Shown: positions 36,101-49,599, counted from the stretch's first letter. The stretch is DNA of 64,000 nt from Adiantum capillus-veneris (GCA_014529385.2 CM043970.1:66982567-67046566); one strand, 5' to 3'. Notes: generated from the letters alone by a model not told the origin. Made by a program: numbers and translations.

Positions 36101-39100
36101 ACTCAGGCTACTACCAATAATAGCTTGGACAAAAGTTGGACCTTGAATTTAAACCCCTCATCTACGACATATCATGGGTTTAATGTTTTTCGATGGAGCC
36201 TAGCATCTTGGAGACATGGTGCAGCTTGCTTCTCGTCATGTTTCAATGGAGCCTATCTTGGACAAATGGTGGAGCATCCTTCTCTCCATGTTTCAATGGA
36301 GCCTAGCTTGGACAAGTGGTGGACCTTTGCTTCTCTCTCTGTTTCAATAGAGTTAGCTTGGACAAGTGGTGGAGCTTGGAACCAAAACCCCATATAAAAC
36401 CTATCATGGTCACTCCAAGTGGTAAGAAAGAATAACCTTTAAGATAAAGACTTATAAGTTGGACAAGTGGTGGACCTTGAATGTAAACCCCCCATCTACG
36501 AAATATGGTGGGTTTAAGGTATTTAGATGGAGCCTAGCATCTTGGAGACATGGTGCACCTTGCTTCTCTTCATGTTTCAATGGAGCCTATCTTGGACAAA
36601 TGGTGGAGCATCCTTCTCTCCATGTTTCAATGGACCCTAGCTTGGACAAGTGGTGGACCTTGAGACAAAACTACTGATGCTACTAGCGGTAATAGCTTGG
36701 AAAAGTGGTGGACCTTGAACGTAAACCCCCCATGTTTCAATAGAGTTAGCTTCGACAAATGGTGGAGCATCCTTCTCTCCTTGTTTCAATGGAGCCTAGC
36801 TTGGACAAGTGGTGGACCTTTTCTTCTCTCTATGATTCTATAGAATTCGCTTGGACAAGTGGTGGACCTTGAACCAAACCCCCATGTAAAACCTATCATG
36901 GTCACTCCAAGTGGTAGAAAGAATAACCTTTAAGATATAGCCTTATATGTTGGACAAGTGGTGGACCTTAACACCCACATATTCTTAATATAATGACATA
37001 GAGTGGAAATATGGTGAATCTTGAAGACCAAACCACTCAACTACTACTACCAATAATAGCTTGGACAAGTGGTGGACCTTGAATGTAAACCCCTCATCTA
37101 CGACATATCATGGTTTAATGTTTTTCGATGGAGCCTAGCATCTTGGAGACATGGTGCAGCTTGCTTTCTCGTCATGTTTCAATGGAGCCTATCTTGGCAA
37201 ATGGTGGAGCATCCTTCTCTCCATGTTTCAATGGAGCCTAGCTTGGACAAGTGGTGGACCTTTGATTCTCTCTCTGTTTCAATAGAGTTAGCTTGGACAA
37301 GTGGTGGACTTGGAACCAAACCCCATGTAAACCTATCATGGTCACTCCAAGTGGTAAGAAAGAATAACCTTTAAGATATAGACTTATAGGTTGGACAAGT
37401 GGTGGACCTTAACACCCACATATTCTTAATATAATGACATAGAGTGGAAAAGTGGTGAATCTTGAGACAAAACCACTCATGCTACTAGCGATAATAGCTT
37501 GGACAAGTGGTGGCCCTTGAATGTAAACCCTCCATGTACAAAATATCCTGGGTTTAAGTATTTCGATGAAGCCTAGCATCTTGGAGACATGGTGCAGCTT
37601 GCTTCTCTTCATGTTTTCGATGGAGCCTATCTTGGACAAATGGGGAGCATCCTTCTCTCCATGTTTCAATGGACCCTAGCTTGGACAAGTGGTGGACCCT
37701 TTGCTTCTCTCTATGTTTCAATAGAGTTAGCTTGGACAAGTGGTGGACCTTGGAACCAAACCCCCATGTAAAACCTATCATGGTCACTCCAAGTGGTGAG
37801 AAATAATAACCTTTAAGATTAGCCTTATAGGTTGGACAAGTGGTGGACCTTAAACCTTAATCTTCTTAATATAATGAATAGAGTGGAAAAGTGGTGAATC
37901 TTGAGACCAAACCACTCATGCTACTAAGATAATAGGTTGACAAGTGTGGACCTGAATGTATACCCCCTTACGAAATATCGTGGGTTTAATGTATTTCAAT
38001 GGAGCCTAGCATCTTGGAGACATGGTGCAACTTGCTTCTCTTCATGTTTCAAGGAGCCTATCTTGGACAAATGGTGGAGCATCCTTCTCTCCATGTTTCA
38101 ATGGAGCCTAGCTTGGACAAGTGGTGGACCTTTGCTTCTCTCTATGTTTCAATAGAGTTAGCTTGGACAAGTGGTGGACCTTGGAACCAAACCCCCATGT
38201 AAAACCTATCATGGTCACCTCCAAGTGGTGAAAAGAATAAATTAAGATATAGCCTTATAGGTTGGACAAGTGGTGGACCTTAACACCCAGATATTCTTAA
38301 TATAATGACATAGAGTGAAAAGTGGTGAATCTTGAGACCAAACCACTCATGCTACTAGAGATAATAGTTGGACAAGTGGTGGACCTTGAATGTAAACCCC
38401 CATCTACGAAATATCGTGGGTTTAAGGTATTTCGATGGAGCCTAGCATCTTGGAGACATGGTGCAGCTTGCTTCTCTTCATGTTTCAATGGAGCCTATCT
38501 TGGACAAATGGTGGAGCATCCTTCTCTCCATGTTTCAATGGACCCTAGCTTGACAAGTGGTGGACCTTTGCTTCTCTCTATGTTTCAATAGAGTTAGCTT
38601 GGACAAGTGGTGGACCTTGGAACCAAACCCCCATGTAAAACCTATCATGGTCACTCCAAGTGGTAAGAAAGAATAACCTTTAAGATGTAGCCTTATAGGT
38701 TGGACAAGTGGTGGACCTTAACACCCACATATTCTTAATATAATGACATAGAGTGGAAAAGTGGTGAATCTTGAGACCAAACCACTCATGCTACTAGCAA
38801 TAATAGCTTGGACAAGTGGTGGACCTTGAATGTAAACCCCATGTCTACGACATATCGTGGGTTTAATGTATTTCGATGGAGCCTAGCATCTTGGAGACAT
38901 GGTGCAGCTTGCTTCTCGTCATGTTTCAATGGAGCCTATCTTGGACAAATGGTGGAGCATCCTTCTCTCCATGTTTCAATGGAGCCTAGCTTGGACAAGT
39001 GGTGGACCTTTGCTTCTCTCTATGTTTCAATAGAGTTAGCTTGGACAAGTGGTGGACCTTGGAACCAAACCCCCATGTAAAACCTATCATGGTCACTCCA

Positions 39101-42100
39101 AGTGTAAGAAAGAATAACCTTTAAGATATAGCCTTATAGGTTGGACAAGTGGTGGACCTTGAATGTAAACCCCCCATCTAACCAAATATGGTGGGTTAAG
39201 GTATTTAGATGGAGCCTAGCATCTTGGAGACATGGTGCACCTTGCTTCTCTCATGTTTCAATGGAGCCTATCTTGGACAAATGGTGGAGCATCCTTCTCT
39301 CCATGTTTCAATGGACCCTAGCTTGGACAAGTGGTGGACCTTTGCTTCTCTCTATGTTTCAATAGAGTTAGCTTGGACAAGTGGTGGACCTTGGAACCAA
39401 ACCCCATGTAAAACCTATCATGGTCACTCCAAGTGGTGAGAAGAATAACCTTTAAGATATAGCCTTATAGGTTGGACAAGTGGTGGACCTAACACCCAAA
39501 TGTTCTTAATATAATGACATAGAGTGGAAAAAGTGGTGAATCTTGAGACCAAACCACTCATGCTACTACGTAATAGCTTGCAAAAGTGGTGGAACCTTGA
39601 ACGTAACCCCCCATGTTTCAATAGAGTTAGCTTGACAAATGGTGGAGCATCCTTCTCTCCATGTTTCAATGGAGCCTAGCTTGGACAAGTGGTGGACCTT
39701 TGCTTCTCTCTATGTTCAATAGAGTTAGCTTGGACAAGTGGTGGACCTTGGAACCAAACCCCCATGTAAAACCTATCATGGTCACTCCAAGTGGTGAGAA
39801 AGAATAACCTTTAAGATGTAGCCTTATAGGTTGGACAAGTGGTGGACCTTAACACCCAGATATTCTTAATATAATGACATAGAGTGGAAAGTGGTGAATC
39901 TTGAGACCAAACCACTCATGCTACTAGCCATAATAGCTTGGACAAGTTTGGACCTTGAATGTAAACCCCATCTACGACATATCGTGGGTTTAAGTTTTTC
40001 GATGGAGCCTAGCATCTTGGAGACATGGTGCAGCTTGCTTCTCGTCATGTTTCAATGGAGCCTATCTTGGACAAATGGTGGAGCATCCTTCTCTCCATGT
40101 TTCAATGGACCTAGCTTGGACAAGTGGTGGACCTTTGCTTCTCTCTATGTTTCAATAGAGTTAGCTTGGACAAGTGGTGGACCTGGAACCAAACCCCCAT
40201 GTAAAACCTATCATGGTCACTCCAAGTGGTAAGAAAGAATAACCATTAAGATATAGCTTATAGGTTGGACAAGTGGTGGACCTTAACACCCACATATTCT
40301 TAATATAATGACATAGAGTGGAAAAGTGGTGAATCTTGAGACCAAACCACTCATGCTACTAGCGATAATAGCTTGGACAAGTGGTGGACCTTGAATGTAA
40401 ACCCTCCATGTACAAAATATCCTGGGTTAAGGTATTTCGATGAAGCCTAGCATCTTGGAGACATGGTGCAGCTTGCTTCTCTTCATGTTTCAATGGAGCC
40501 TATCTTGGACAAATGGGGGCATCCTTCTCTATGTTCAATGGAGCCTAGCTTGGACAAGTGGTGGACCTTTGCTTCTCTCTATGTTTCCATAGAGTTAGCT
40601 TGGACAAGTGGTGGACCTTGGAACCAAACCCCATGTAAAACATATCATGGTCATTCCAAGTGGTGAGAAAGAATACCCTTTAAGATATAGCCTTATAGGT
40701 TGGACAAGTGGTCGACCTTAACACCTAGATCTTCTTAATATAATGACATAGAGTGGAAAAGTGGTGAATCTTGAGACCAAACCACTCATGCTACTAGGAT
40801 AATAGCTTGGACAAGTGGTGGACCTTGAATGTAAACCCCCCATGTAAAATATCGTGGGTTTAAGGTATTTCAATGGAGCCTAGCATCTTGGAGACATGGT
40901 GCAACTTGCTTCTCTTCATGTTTCAATGGAGCCTATCTTCCACAAATGGGGATCATCCTTCTCTAAATGTTTCAATGGAGCCTAGCTTGGACAAGTGGTG
41001 GACCTTTGCTTCTCTCTATGTTTCCATAGAGTTAGCTTGGACAAGTGGTGGACCTTGAACCAAACCCCATGTAAAACATATCATGGTCATTCCAAGTGGT
41101 GAGAAATAATACCCTTTAAGATCTAGCCTTATAGGTTGGACAAGTGGTCGACCTTAAAACCTAGATCTTCTTAATATAATGACATAGAGTGGAAAAGTGG
41201 TGAATCTTGAGACCAAACCACTCATGCTACTAGGATAATAGGTTGGACAAGTGGTGGACCTTGAATGTAAACCCCCCATGTACGAAATATCATGGGTTTA
41301 AGGTATTTCAATGGAGCCTAGCATCTTGGAGACATGGTGCAGCTTGCTTCTCTTCATGTTTCAATGGAGCCTATCTTGGACAAATGGTGGAGCATCCTTC
41401 TCTCCATGTTTCAATGGAGCCTAGCTTGGACAAGTGGTGGACCTTTGCTTCTCTCTATGTTTCAATAGAGTTAGCTTGGACAAGTGGTGGGCCTTGGAAC
41501 CAAACCCCATGTAAAACCTATCATGGTAACTCCAAGTGGTGAGAAAGAATAAAGTTTAAGATATAGCCTTATAGGTTGGACAAGTGGTGGACCTTAGCAC
41601 CCAGATATTCTTAATATAATGACATAGAGTGGAAAAGTGGTGAATCTTGAGACCAAACCACTCATGCTACTAGAGATAATAGGTTGGACAAGTGGTGGAC
41701 CTTGAATGTAAACCCCCATGTTCAATAGAGTTAGGTTCGACAAAGATAGAGCATGCTTCTCTCATGTTTCAATGGAGCGTATCTTGGACAAATGGTGGAG
41801 CATCCTTCTCTCCATGTTTCAATGGACCCTAGCTTGGACAAGTGGTGGACCTTTGCTTCTCTCTATGTTTCAATAGAGTTTTCTTGGACAAGTGGTGGAC
41901 CTTGGAACCAAACCCCCATGTAAAACCTATCATGGTCACTCCAAGTGGTGAGAAAGAATAACCCTTAAGATATAGCCTTATAGGTTGGACAAGTGGTGGA
42001 CCTTAACACCCAGATATTCTTAATATAATGACATAGAGTGAAAAAGTGGTGAATCTTGAGACCAAACCACTCATGCTACTAGCGTTAATAGGTTGGACAA

Positions 42101-43730
42101 GTGGTGGACCTTGAATGTAAACCCCCCATGTTTCAATAGAGTTAGCTTCGACAAATGGTAGAGCATCCTTCTCTCCATGTTTCAATGGAGCCTAGCTTGG
42201 ACAAGTGGTGGACCTTTGTTTCTCTCTATGTTTCAATAGAGTTAGCTTGGACAAGTGGTGGACCTTGGAACCAAACCCCCATGTAAAACATATCATGGAC
42301 ATTTCAAGTGGTGAGAAATAATACCCTTTAAGATATACCCTTATAGGTTGGACAAGTGGTCGACCTTAACACACAGATCTTCTTAACGTAATGACATAGA
42401 GTGGAAAAGTGGTGAATCTTGAGACCAAACCACTCATGCTACTAGAGATAATAGGTTGGACAAGTGGTGGACCTTGAATGTAAACTCCCCATGTACAAAA
42501 TATCGTGGGTGTAAGGTATTTCAATGGATCTTAGCATCTTGGAGACATGGTGCAGCTTGCTTCTCTTCATGTTTCAATGGAGCCTATCTTGGACAAATGG
42601 TGGAGCATCCTTCTCTCCATGTTTCAATGGACCCTAGCTTGGACAAGTGGTGGACCTTTGCTTCTCTCTATGTTTCAATAGAGTTAGCTTGGACAAGTGG
42701 TGGACCTTGGAACCAAACCCCCATGTAAAACCTATCATGGTCATTCCAAGTGGTGAGAAAGAATACCCTTTAAGATATAGCCTTATAGGTTGGACAAGTG
42801 GTGGACCTTAACACCCAATCTTCTTAATATAATGACATAGAGTGGAAAAGTGGTGAATCTTGAGACCAAACCACTCATGCTACTAGTGATAATAGGTTGG
42901 ACAAGTGGTGGACCTTGAATGTAAACCCCCCATGTACGAAATATCATGGGTTTAAGATATTTCAATGGAGCCTAGCATTTTGGAGACATGGTGCAGCTTG
43001 CTTCTCTTCATGTTTCAATCGAACCTGGCTTGGACAAATGGTGGAGCATCCTTCTCTCCATGTTTCAATGGAGCCTAGCTTGGACAAGTGGTGGACCTTT
43101 GATTCTCTCTATGTTTCAATAGAGTTAGCTTGGACAAGTGGTGGACCTTGGAACCAGACCCCTATGTAAAACCTATCATGTGCATTCCAAGTGGTGGTAA
43201 ATAATACCATTTTAGATATAGCCTTATAGGTTGGACAAGTGGTGGACCTTAACACCCAGATCTTCTTAATATAATGACATAGAGTGGAAAAGTGGTGAAT
43301 CTTGAGACCAAACCACTCATGCTACTAGGGAGAATAGGTTGGACAAGTGGTGGACCTTGAATTTAAACCCCACATATACAAAATATCGTGGGTTTAAGGT
43401 ATTTCAATGGAGCCTAGCATCTCGAAGACATGGTGCATATTGCTTCTCTTCATGTTTCAATGGAGCCTATTTTGGACAAATGGTGGAGCATCCTTCTCTC
43501 CATGTTTCAATGGACCCTAGATTGGACAAGTGGTGGACCTTTGCTTCTCTCTATGTTTCAATATAGTTAGCCTATATTAGACAATTAGTAGACCTCGAAT
43601 CTCTCCATGTTGTCTAGAGCTGAGCTTGGACAAGTGGTGGACCTTACTTCTCCCTTCCCTTAGTTTACTAGCTTAAAAGATTACTATGTATACTTGCTTA
43701 GATCTAACTTGAACAAGTGGTGGACCTTGT
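33175..43730 (+). repeat. Main satellite array, about 24 higher-order units of 440 or 365 bp
   Basis: The landmark GCCTTATAGGTTGGACAAGT recurs at intervals of about 440 or about 365 bp (for example 33175, 33594, 33957, 34401, 34841, 35208, 35648) up to about 43224. The long unit has seven or eight sub-blocks of about 50-55 bp, most centred on TTGGACAAGTGGTGGACCTT or a variant (GGACAAATGGTGGAGC, GGAGACATGGTGCAGC). The short unit lacks the block with ATATCGTGGGTTTAAGG. All copies have plus orientation. Between 37 and 41 kb many units lack single bases, which suggests weak assembly polishing. Recurrent 90-codon frames here are repeat shadows. Confidence 0.95.
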
Positions 43731-43803
43731 ATTCACACAAACTTAATTCATTACAAAAAAGTATATGCTAAAATAACATTTGGTTTTTTTTGTTTCAGGA
43801 AAG

Positions 43804-46800
43804 ATGGCTCCAAAAAAACAGGTTGCAAGGGTTGCTGTCTCAGTTGACTATACTTGCAATGATGTTAGGAAATGGTATTTGGACATACATGGTATAGAGG
43901 GTGCACAATTTCATAAGGTGCATCTATTTATTGCCAAAAAGGAGAATGACAGCTTGTTTGAAGATGTTGGACAAGTTGTGGAAGCATCTGTCTCTGTAGT
44001 TGATAGTCATCCAGAGGTGGAATGCATTGACATTCTAGTTCCAATGAATCTAGAATTTCAACTATCTCCAGGAGCATATGCATTGGAGCGCATGTCTAGA
44101 AACAAAGAAGAGACAATGTTTTCTCGAGGATGGAAGTTTGCAGAATCAAATCCAAACATCACAGCAGATCAACTTCAAAGCTCCATCATTGCCACACTAC
44201 AACGAAAAAAGGTGAAAGCTTCACGACCACCATCCACAAAGAAGCAAGCAAAAGTGCAAAAGTAGCAGCTAAGCGAACTAGTTCCATTTTGGATGTAGAC
44301 AAGGCATCTTTGGCATCCTCATCAACAGAGGGTTCAATGTCAAAGATGAGAATTGTGGATCCAGATGTTTTAGAAGCTGAGGCCATGAAAGGACAAGAAA
44401 AAGATACAGGTGGAATGAATAAGTACATAAATTATTTTCCTTTCCAATATAGGGAATTTGATATCCCTATTCAAAATTGTTGGCTTGCTCCTGATCACTA
44501 TAATGCACGTATTATGGATAAAAAACACGCTGAAAGTGTGTTATTTGGATTTTCACGGAGTACGACCAAGCCTGCAGCATGTGCATATTTGATGCCTGTT
44601 CGAAATGCAAAATCAAAGAAGGGGACTCCTTTGGCAGTAGAAGAGGTAGAGGAGCAAAAAATTAAAGATTATCATTATTGGATTCTTGATGGGCAGCATT
44701 CAATCTATGCTGCAAAAGTTTTGCTTCACAATGAACAAAACAACAAAGAGATATTTGAAAGACTGATTAGCGTGTATAAATTTAGAAAGGCTCGCATTGT
44801 TGTGAATGCTCCTCCATTTGTTGCAACTGCTATATCTGCCATTGCAAATGAGGAGGCTCAGGCATTGTATGTCAAGCAACCTTACAGCCAAATATTGAGA
44901 CATTTACGGAGTCAATGGATCTTCTCAGGACGACCACCAAAGGCAGCAAGTGGAATTGCAGAGGGACATGCATCTCGTGCCGGATGGGATGTAAGTTATT
45001 TTCTTTGTCTTTTTGATAGTGTTTAATTAACAAATCTTGCTCAATAGTTTAATTATTTCTCTATTTCTTTTTAGGCTTTTCTTCGATTGGCAAGAATGAG
45101 TGCAGCAGCAAGTTGGATTGCTAAACAGGCACACATGGTCACGTACTCTGATTTAGTTTATGATTGCTGGATAGAAATCATTGAAAATCTAGAAGAGGAG
45201 AATAAGAAACCCCCAACAACTGTATTTAGATACCTTTGTGGCCTTGAGGAATCAGAGGTAAAGACTATTCAAGAAGAGATTAGAGATGAGAAGATTTTAC
45301 TGTCAAAGAGTGCAAAGGATGGTGATGCAACTGACATGTATGATCGAATCAAGCAGTTGAAGCAAGACAAATTGATTCAAGATGCACTTCTTGAAGGCTT
45401 CAACAATTTGAATGAGTCTTCACCATGTAAAGACTGGGAGGAGGTGGTCAAAATGTATAACATCAATGATGTTGTTTATAAAACAATTTTAATGCTATGC
45501 GAGGAATGGATCAAATCTAGTTTGACGCGTGGAACAAAGAAAATGGCTTTTCCAGATGGAGCAATAAAATACATGCAATGGGCAATTCACCTTCAAAAGG
45601 AGAAAACTGAGCCTAGAGATTTGCCATGGTCAATCTATGTGGTGAGCCTACAAATGGAAGGCAATCTCTACTTGATGCGCCACTTCAATAATAAAGTGCC
45701 TATTGGCTTATGTGTTTTAGATATGACAAAAAACGTTGGAGGCAATTTGAAGTGGAGTGAGGAGACATTTAACAATGCTTTGGATGGGATCTTGGCTATT
45801 GCTGGAGGGTCAACAGATCCTGGATTTGTCTTTCTTGCATTTGTGGATTTCACTAACTTCACAAAATTGCAATGTGCCTTTCACGCCATGGGAGATAATC
45901 TGAGCTACCATTGTTGTGGTGCATTGCATCACTTTCCATCAGCTCCTTGCAAAGGAGCAATTCAATTCCTAACAGTTATTGCCTTCTTGGGACAAGGCAA
46001 TGCATTTGAAGACCTGAGAAGAAGATCAGAGGAACATCCCATGCCAATTGATTGTTCTCTTCTTCAAGTAGCAGATAACGATATGTCAGATTTGCAATAT
46101 TTGGAGGCCAAAAAAAGAGCTTTGGTCAAGCACTACATTCGTACATATTGTTTTGAAGACCGCAAGCTTGTTGATGTTTTTGGTGATGGCTCCTTGGTTG
46201 CACAAGAAGGAATACAACAGAAAAAAGAAGTTATATGCTTAATTGATAGTGTGGAGGAGGCAAAAAGCGTGGAGACCATGCTGCTAGACTTTGTTAAGTC
46301 TCATGAAGATATAGAAAAATGGGCTGGACTTCAACAATCCACTTCGCAATCAGATGACATTGTGCCTGTTACAGAGGAGTGCTCTCCACAAAGAGAAGAA
46401 GAACAACAACAACAACATCCTCTGTCAATGGAGGACTTTTTGGAAATGGAGACACGTATGTTTTGAGTTTCTTGTGCATGTTAGTGTTTCTTGTTACTGA
46501 TTTGATACTCTTAATGTTAGATTTTGCTTTATATAGTATTGATTGAGTTTGTATTTTTTATCTCAAGCATTCAAGGTTTGAATGTAAATAATAAATTACT
46601 TGAGTTTTTGAATGGTGGATCTTTAGACTAAAACTATAACATTTAATACTCACAAAGACTTAATTACTTAAGAGCTTGAACTCAATAAGTTTTGGACCTT
46701 TTATCAATACCCCCTTGATATGATACATTAGATCGTAGCATGGTTAAATGGTGATGCTTCATAAATTGAACCTAGCTTAGACAGGTGTTGGAGCCTAAAT

Positions 46801-49599
46801 TTAAACTAACCTTGCTAGAAGGGAGCTTATGTTTGGACTTTGAGAACTAGCATAAGTAATCAATTAGAGCATAGATTAGACATGTGGTGGTGGCCTTAGA
46901 GACCAAAATCTTAATGAGCTTGGAAAGGTATTTAAGTACTGCAATTTACTTAGTTTTAGTACTCACTAAAGGCATAGCTTGACAAAAGGTGGACCTTACA
47001 TGGATCCTAATTTCAAGAGGTGTGGTAGACCTTCAAACCAAGATCATATAGCTTGGACATGTGGTGGACCTTGCATGGAGACTAGTTTAGACAAGTGTGG
47101 TACACCTTGTAACCAACACCCATTTGTTATATTAGCTTGGACAAGTGGTGGACCTTGCTTTTATGTTTCAATGGAGCATATTTTGGACAGGTGGTAGACC
47201 TTGTTTCTCTCCATGCTTCAATGGAGAGAAACATTAGCTTGGACAAGTGGTGGACCTTGCTTTTATGTTTTAAAGGAGCATATTTCGGACAAGTGGTAGA
47301 CATTGTTTCTCTCCATGGTTCAATGGAACCCACCTTAGACAAGTGAAGTACCTTGAAACCAAACCCCCATAATACAACCTACTAAATAGGTTGGAAAATT
47401 GGTGGTATATGAAACCATCCATGATAGAGCATAGTATAGGTGAAAACGTAGTGGTCCTTATATCAATTACCCATGCATAGCTTGGACAAGTGGTGGACCT
47501 TGATTCTCTCTATGTTTCAATGGATCCTATCTTGGACTAGAGATATATCTTACTTATTTCCATGCTTCAATGGATTGTAGCTTGGATAAGGAGTGGACCT
47601 TCAAACAAAACTCCACAGCATAGCATATATTAACAATTCATGGGTTTTATAGAGATTTTCTTGCCTATTTTGGAGAGTTGGTACACCTTTATTCTCCATT
47701 CTTCAATGGATCTGAGGTTGGACAAGCGGAGCTGGAGAAGTGGTCAACCTTAAAATGAAACCTCCCATGCTACAACCCATCATAGATCGTATATGTAGTG
47801 GACCTTGAAACTCTTTTATGTCCCTAGCTTAGAGAAGCATTGCACTCTTTATTATCTCCATACATGAAGGCAAGGTTGGACAAGTGGTGGACCTTCAAAC
47901 CAGAATCTCTATGCAATAATAGGCAAGTGGTGGAGCTTGTTTTCTCCATGTTCCAATGGAGCCTAGCTTAGACAAACAATGGAGCTTGCTTCTCTCCATG
48001 TTTCAATGGATCCTAGCTTAGAAAAGTGGTGGAGCTTTGATTCTCTCCATGTTCCAATGGACCATAGCTTAGACAAGTGGTAGACCGTTGAAAAAACCCC
48101 CGTATACAACATATTATGGGGTTTTCATGTTTCAATGGCACCTAGCTTGGAAAAATGGTAGAGCTTGCTTCTCTTTATGTTTCAATGGATCCAATCTTAG
48201 CCAAGGTGGACCTTGAAACAAGAATCCCCCCCCCCATGTACAACGTATTATGGGTTTTGAAAGCACTGGGAGAAAATAATAGCTTTGATAAGTGGTGGAC
48301 CTTGCTTCTCTCCATGCTTCAATGGAGCCGAGGTTGGACACATGTTGGAGAGAAGATGGTTGCCCATGAAATAAGACCATGCATGCTATAATCAATCATA
48401 TGTTGTACACATGGTGGACCTTGCAATTGTTTTATATGCCTAACTTGGACAAGTGGAGGACCCTTGATTACCTCCAGATATCAACAACAAGCCAAGTTTG
48501 GACAAGTGTAGTACCACCAAACCAGAATCTCTATGCTACAATAGAGTATAGGTAGGACACGCAGTGAACCTTGATATCAAACCATCCATGCTACTAGAGA
48601 TGATAGGTTTCACATGTGGTGGAACCTTGTATCAATGTTCTATGTGTAGTTTTTGACTAGTGATAGACCTTGAAACTAATCCCTCTAGGCTACAAGAAAA
48701 AAGAGATGGATGAGGAGGCTAGACTACTTTTGTTGCATCAATGCATCCCATGTTACCACATATACTATAGGGTTCTTGGATAAGTGTTGGATCTTGTGTC
48801 AATGCTCCATGTCTAGCTTGGACAAGTGGTGGACCTTGGTTCTCTCTATGCTTCAAATGGGCAATAGATTGGAGACACAGTGGCCTTTTTTTTCCAATGA
48901 TTTTATTTTTTGGAAACCTTGGAGGCACCATGTAAGAGGCACTCTAAGTCTTCCATACAATGGACCTATTGGACTATAAAATAATGATATCTTTCTTTGA
49001 TATTGTCATTATTTTATGCATAATATTTTCTTCTTTTTGCAGACACAAAGGAGTTAAGTGATATAAAAACTAGATGTATTTCACACTATGATTGGCATGA
49101 AGATCCTTTTGGGACACCAACTTTTCCTATTCCCAAAGATGTAATTTTCCATATTAACGGTGTGGATTTTGAAGTGCGACTTTCATGTATTGAAGGAGCT
49201 GGTTATGGGCTATTTGTGCATACTACCCTGGAAAGTGGTTTGACTATTCTAAACTATGGAGGGCATAAGTATAGATTTCAAGACTGGAAAAAGATATGCA
49301 AAATTTTTCCAAGAGCTTATAAATATTCTCTTCTAGAGGATCCAAACATAGAAGAAGAGGAAGATCAATCATACATTATTGGTTGTGTAGAAGAAGGAAA
49401 CGTGTCGGGCTATATAAATAGTTCTCACAGTACAAATGTCTGTCCCAACGTACGCTATACATTTGATCCAAATTTTCCACCTTGGCATAAATGCACCTCT
49501 TCACACATCAAGTCAGAAGAATATGGCCATGTATGCATTGAGACTATTTGTCAAGTTGAAGCAGGAGAAGAGTTGTTTGCTGACTATAACTTTACTTGA
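43804..49599 (+). CDS. ParB/DGQHR-like plus SET-domain protein (gene B)
   Basis: Three exons are seen: 43804-44990, 45075-46455 and 49043-49599. The ATG at 43804 (MAPKKQVARVAVSVDYT) follows an acceptor (TTTGTTTCAG) by five bases. Introns are GT-AG and phase-consistent (GTAAGT..TTTTTAG; GTATGT..TTTTTGCAG). Exon 1 carries a Lys-rich linker and YWILDGQHSIYAAKV (DGQH at 44688-44699), like ParB/DndB-type domains. Exon 2 is unrecognised (VFLAFVDFTNF; Gln/Glu-rich tail). Exon 3 is a SET domain: GYGLFVHTTLESG, GYINSSHSTNVCPNV and AGEELFADYNF, matching the GxG, NHS/C-N and GEExxxDY motifs of lysine methyltransferases. One A seems missing at 44261-44264, where the frame shifts. About 1,040 residues in all. 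Joint function unknown. Confidence 0.7.
44991..45074 (+). other. Intron 1 of gene B
   Basis: An 84-base GTAAGT..TTTTTAG intron between GWD and AFLRLARM codons, phase 0. Reading through it meets a stop. Confidence 0.85.
46456..49042 (+). repeat. Intron 2 of gene B, filled with diverged satellite
   Basis: A 2,587-base GTATGT..TTGCAG intron. From about 46780 to 48850 it carries many diverged plus-orientation copies of the core (for example TTGGACAAGTGGTGGACCTT at about 47138, 47238 and 47479), with CTCTCCATGTTTCAATGGAGC-type filler shared with the main array. The copies are older than those in the main array, judged by divergence. Confidence 0.75.

Noticed and set aside
33175-43730. Dozens of 60-118-codon open frames on both strands as possible genes
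   Set aside because: All are translations of the same satellite units in different frames. Starts and ends drift with single-base indels, and there is no domain or splice structure.
33175-43730. Regularly spaced repeats as a CRISPR-like array
   Set aside because: Spacers are themselves repeated, units are degenerate, and the setting is a eukaryotic genome with introns and retroelements.
43750-43803. Start of gene B at the upstream GTG-like or Met codons (MVFFVSGK) instead of 43804
   Set aside because: Those codons are the pyrimidine tract and acceptor TTTGTTTCAG of an intron. MAPKKQ after the acceptor is the better start.
44211-44274. A tiny intron explaining the frame change in gene B exon 1
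   Set aside because: A GT..AG path of about 63 bases exists, but it would remove a Lys-rich linker that reads smoothly into the next frame if one A is added. A missing base is simpler.
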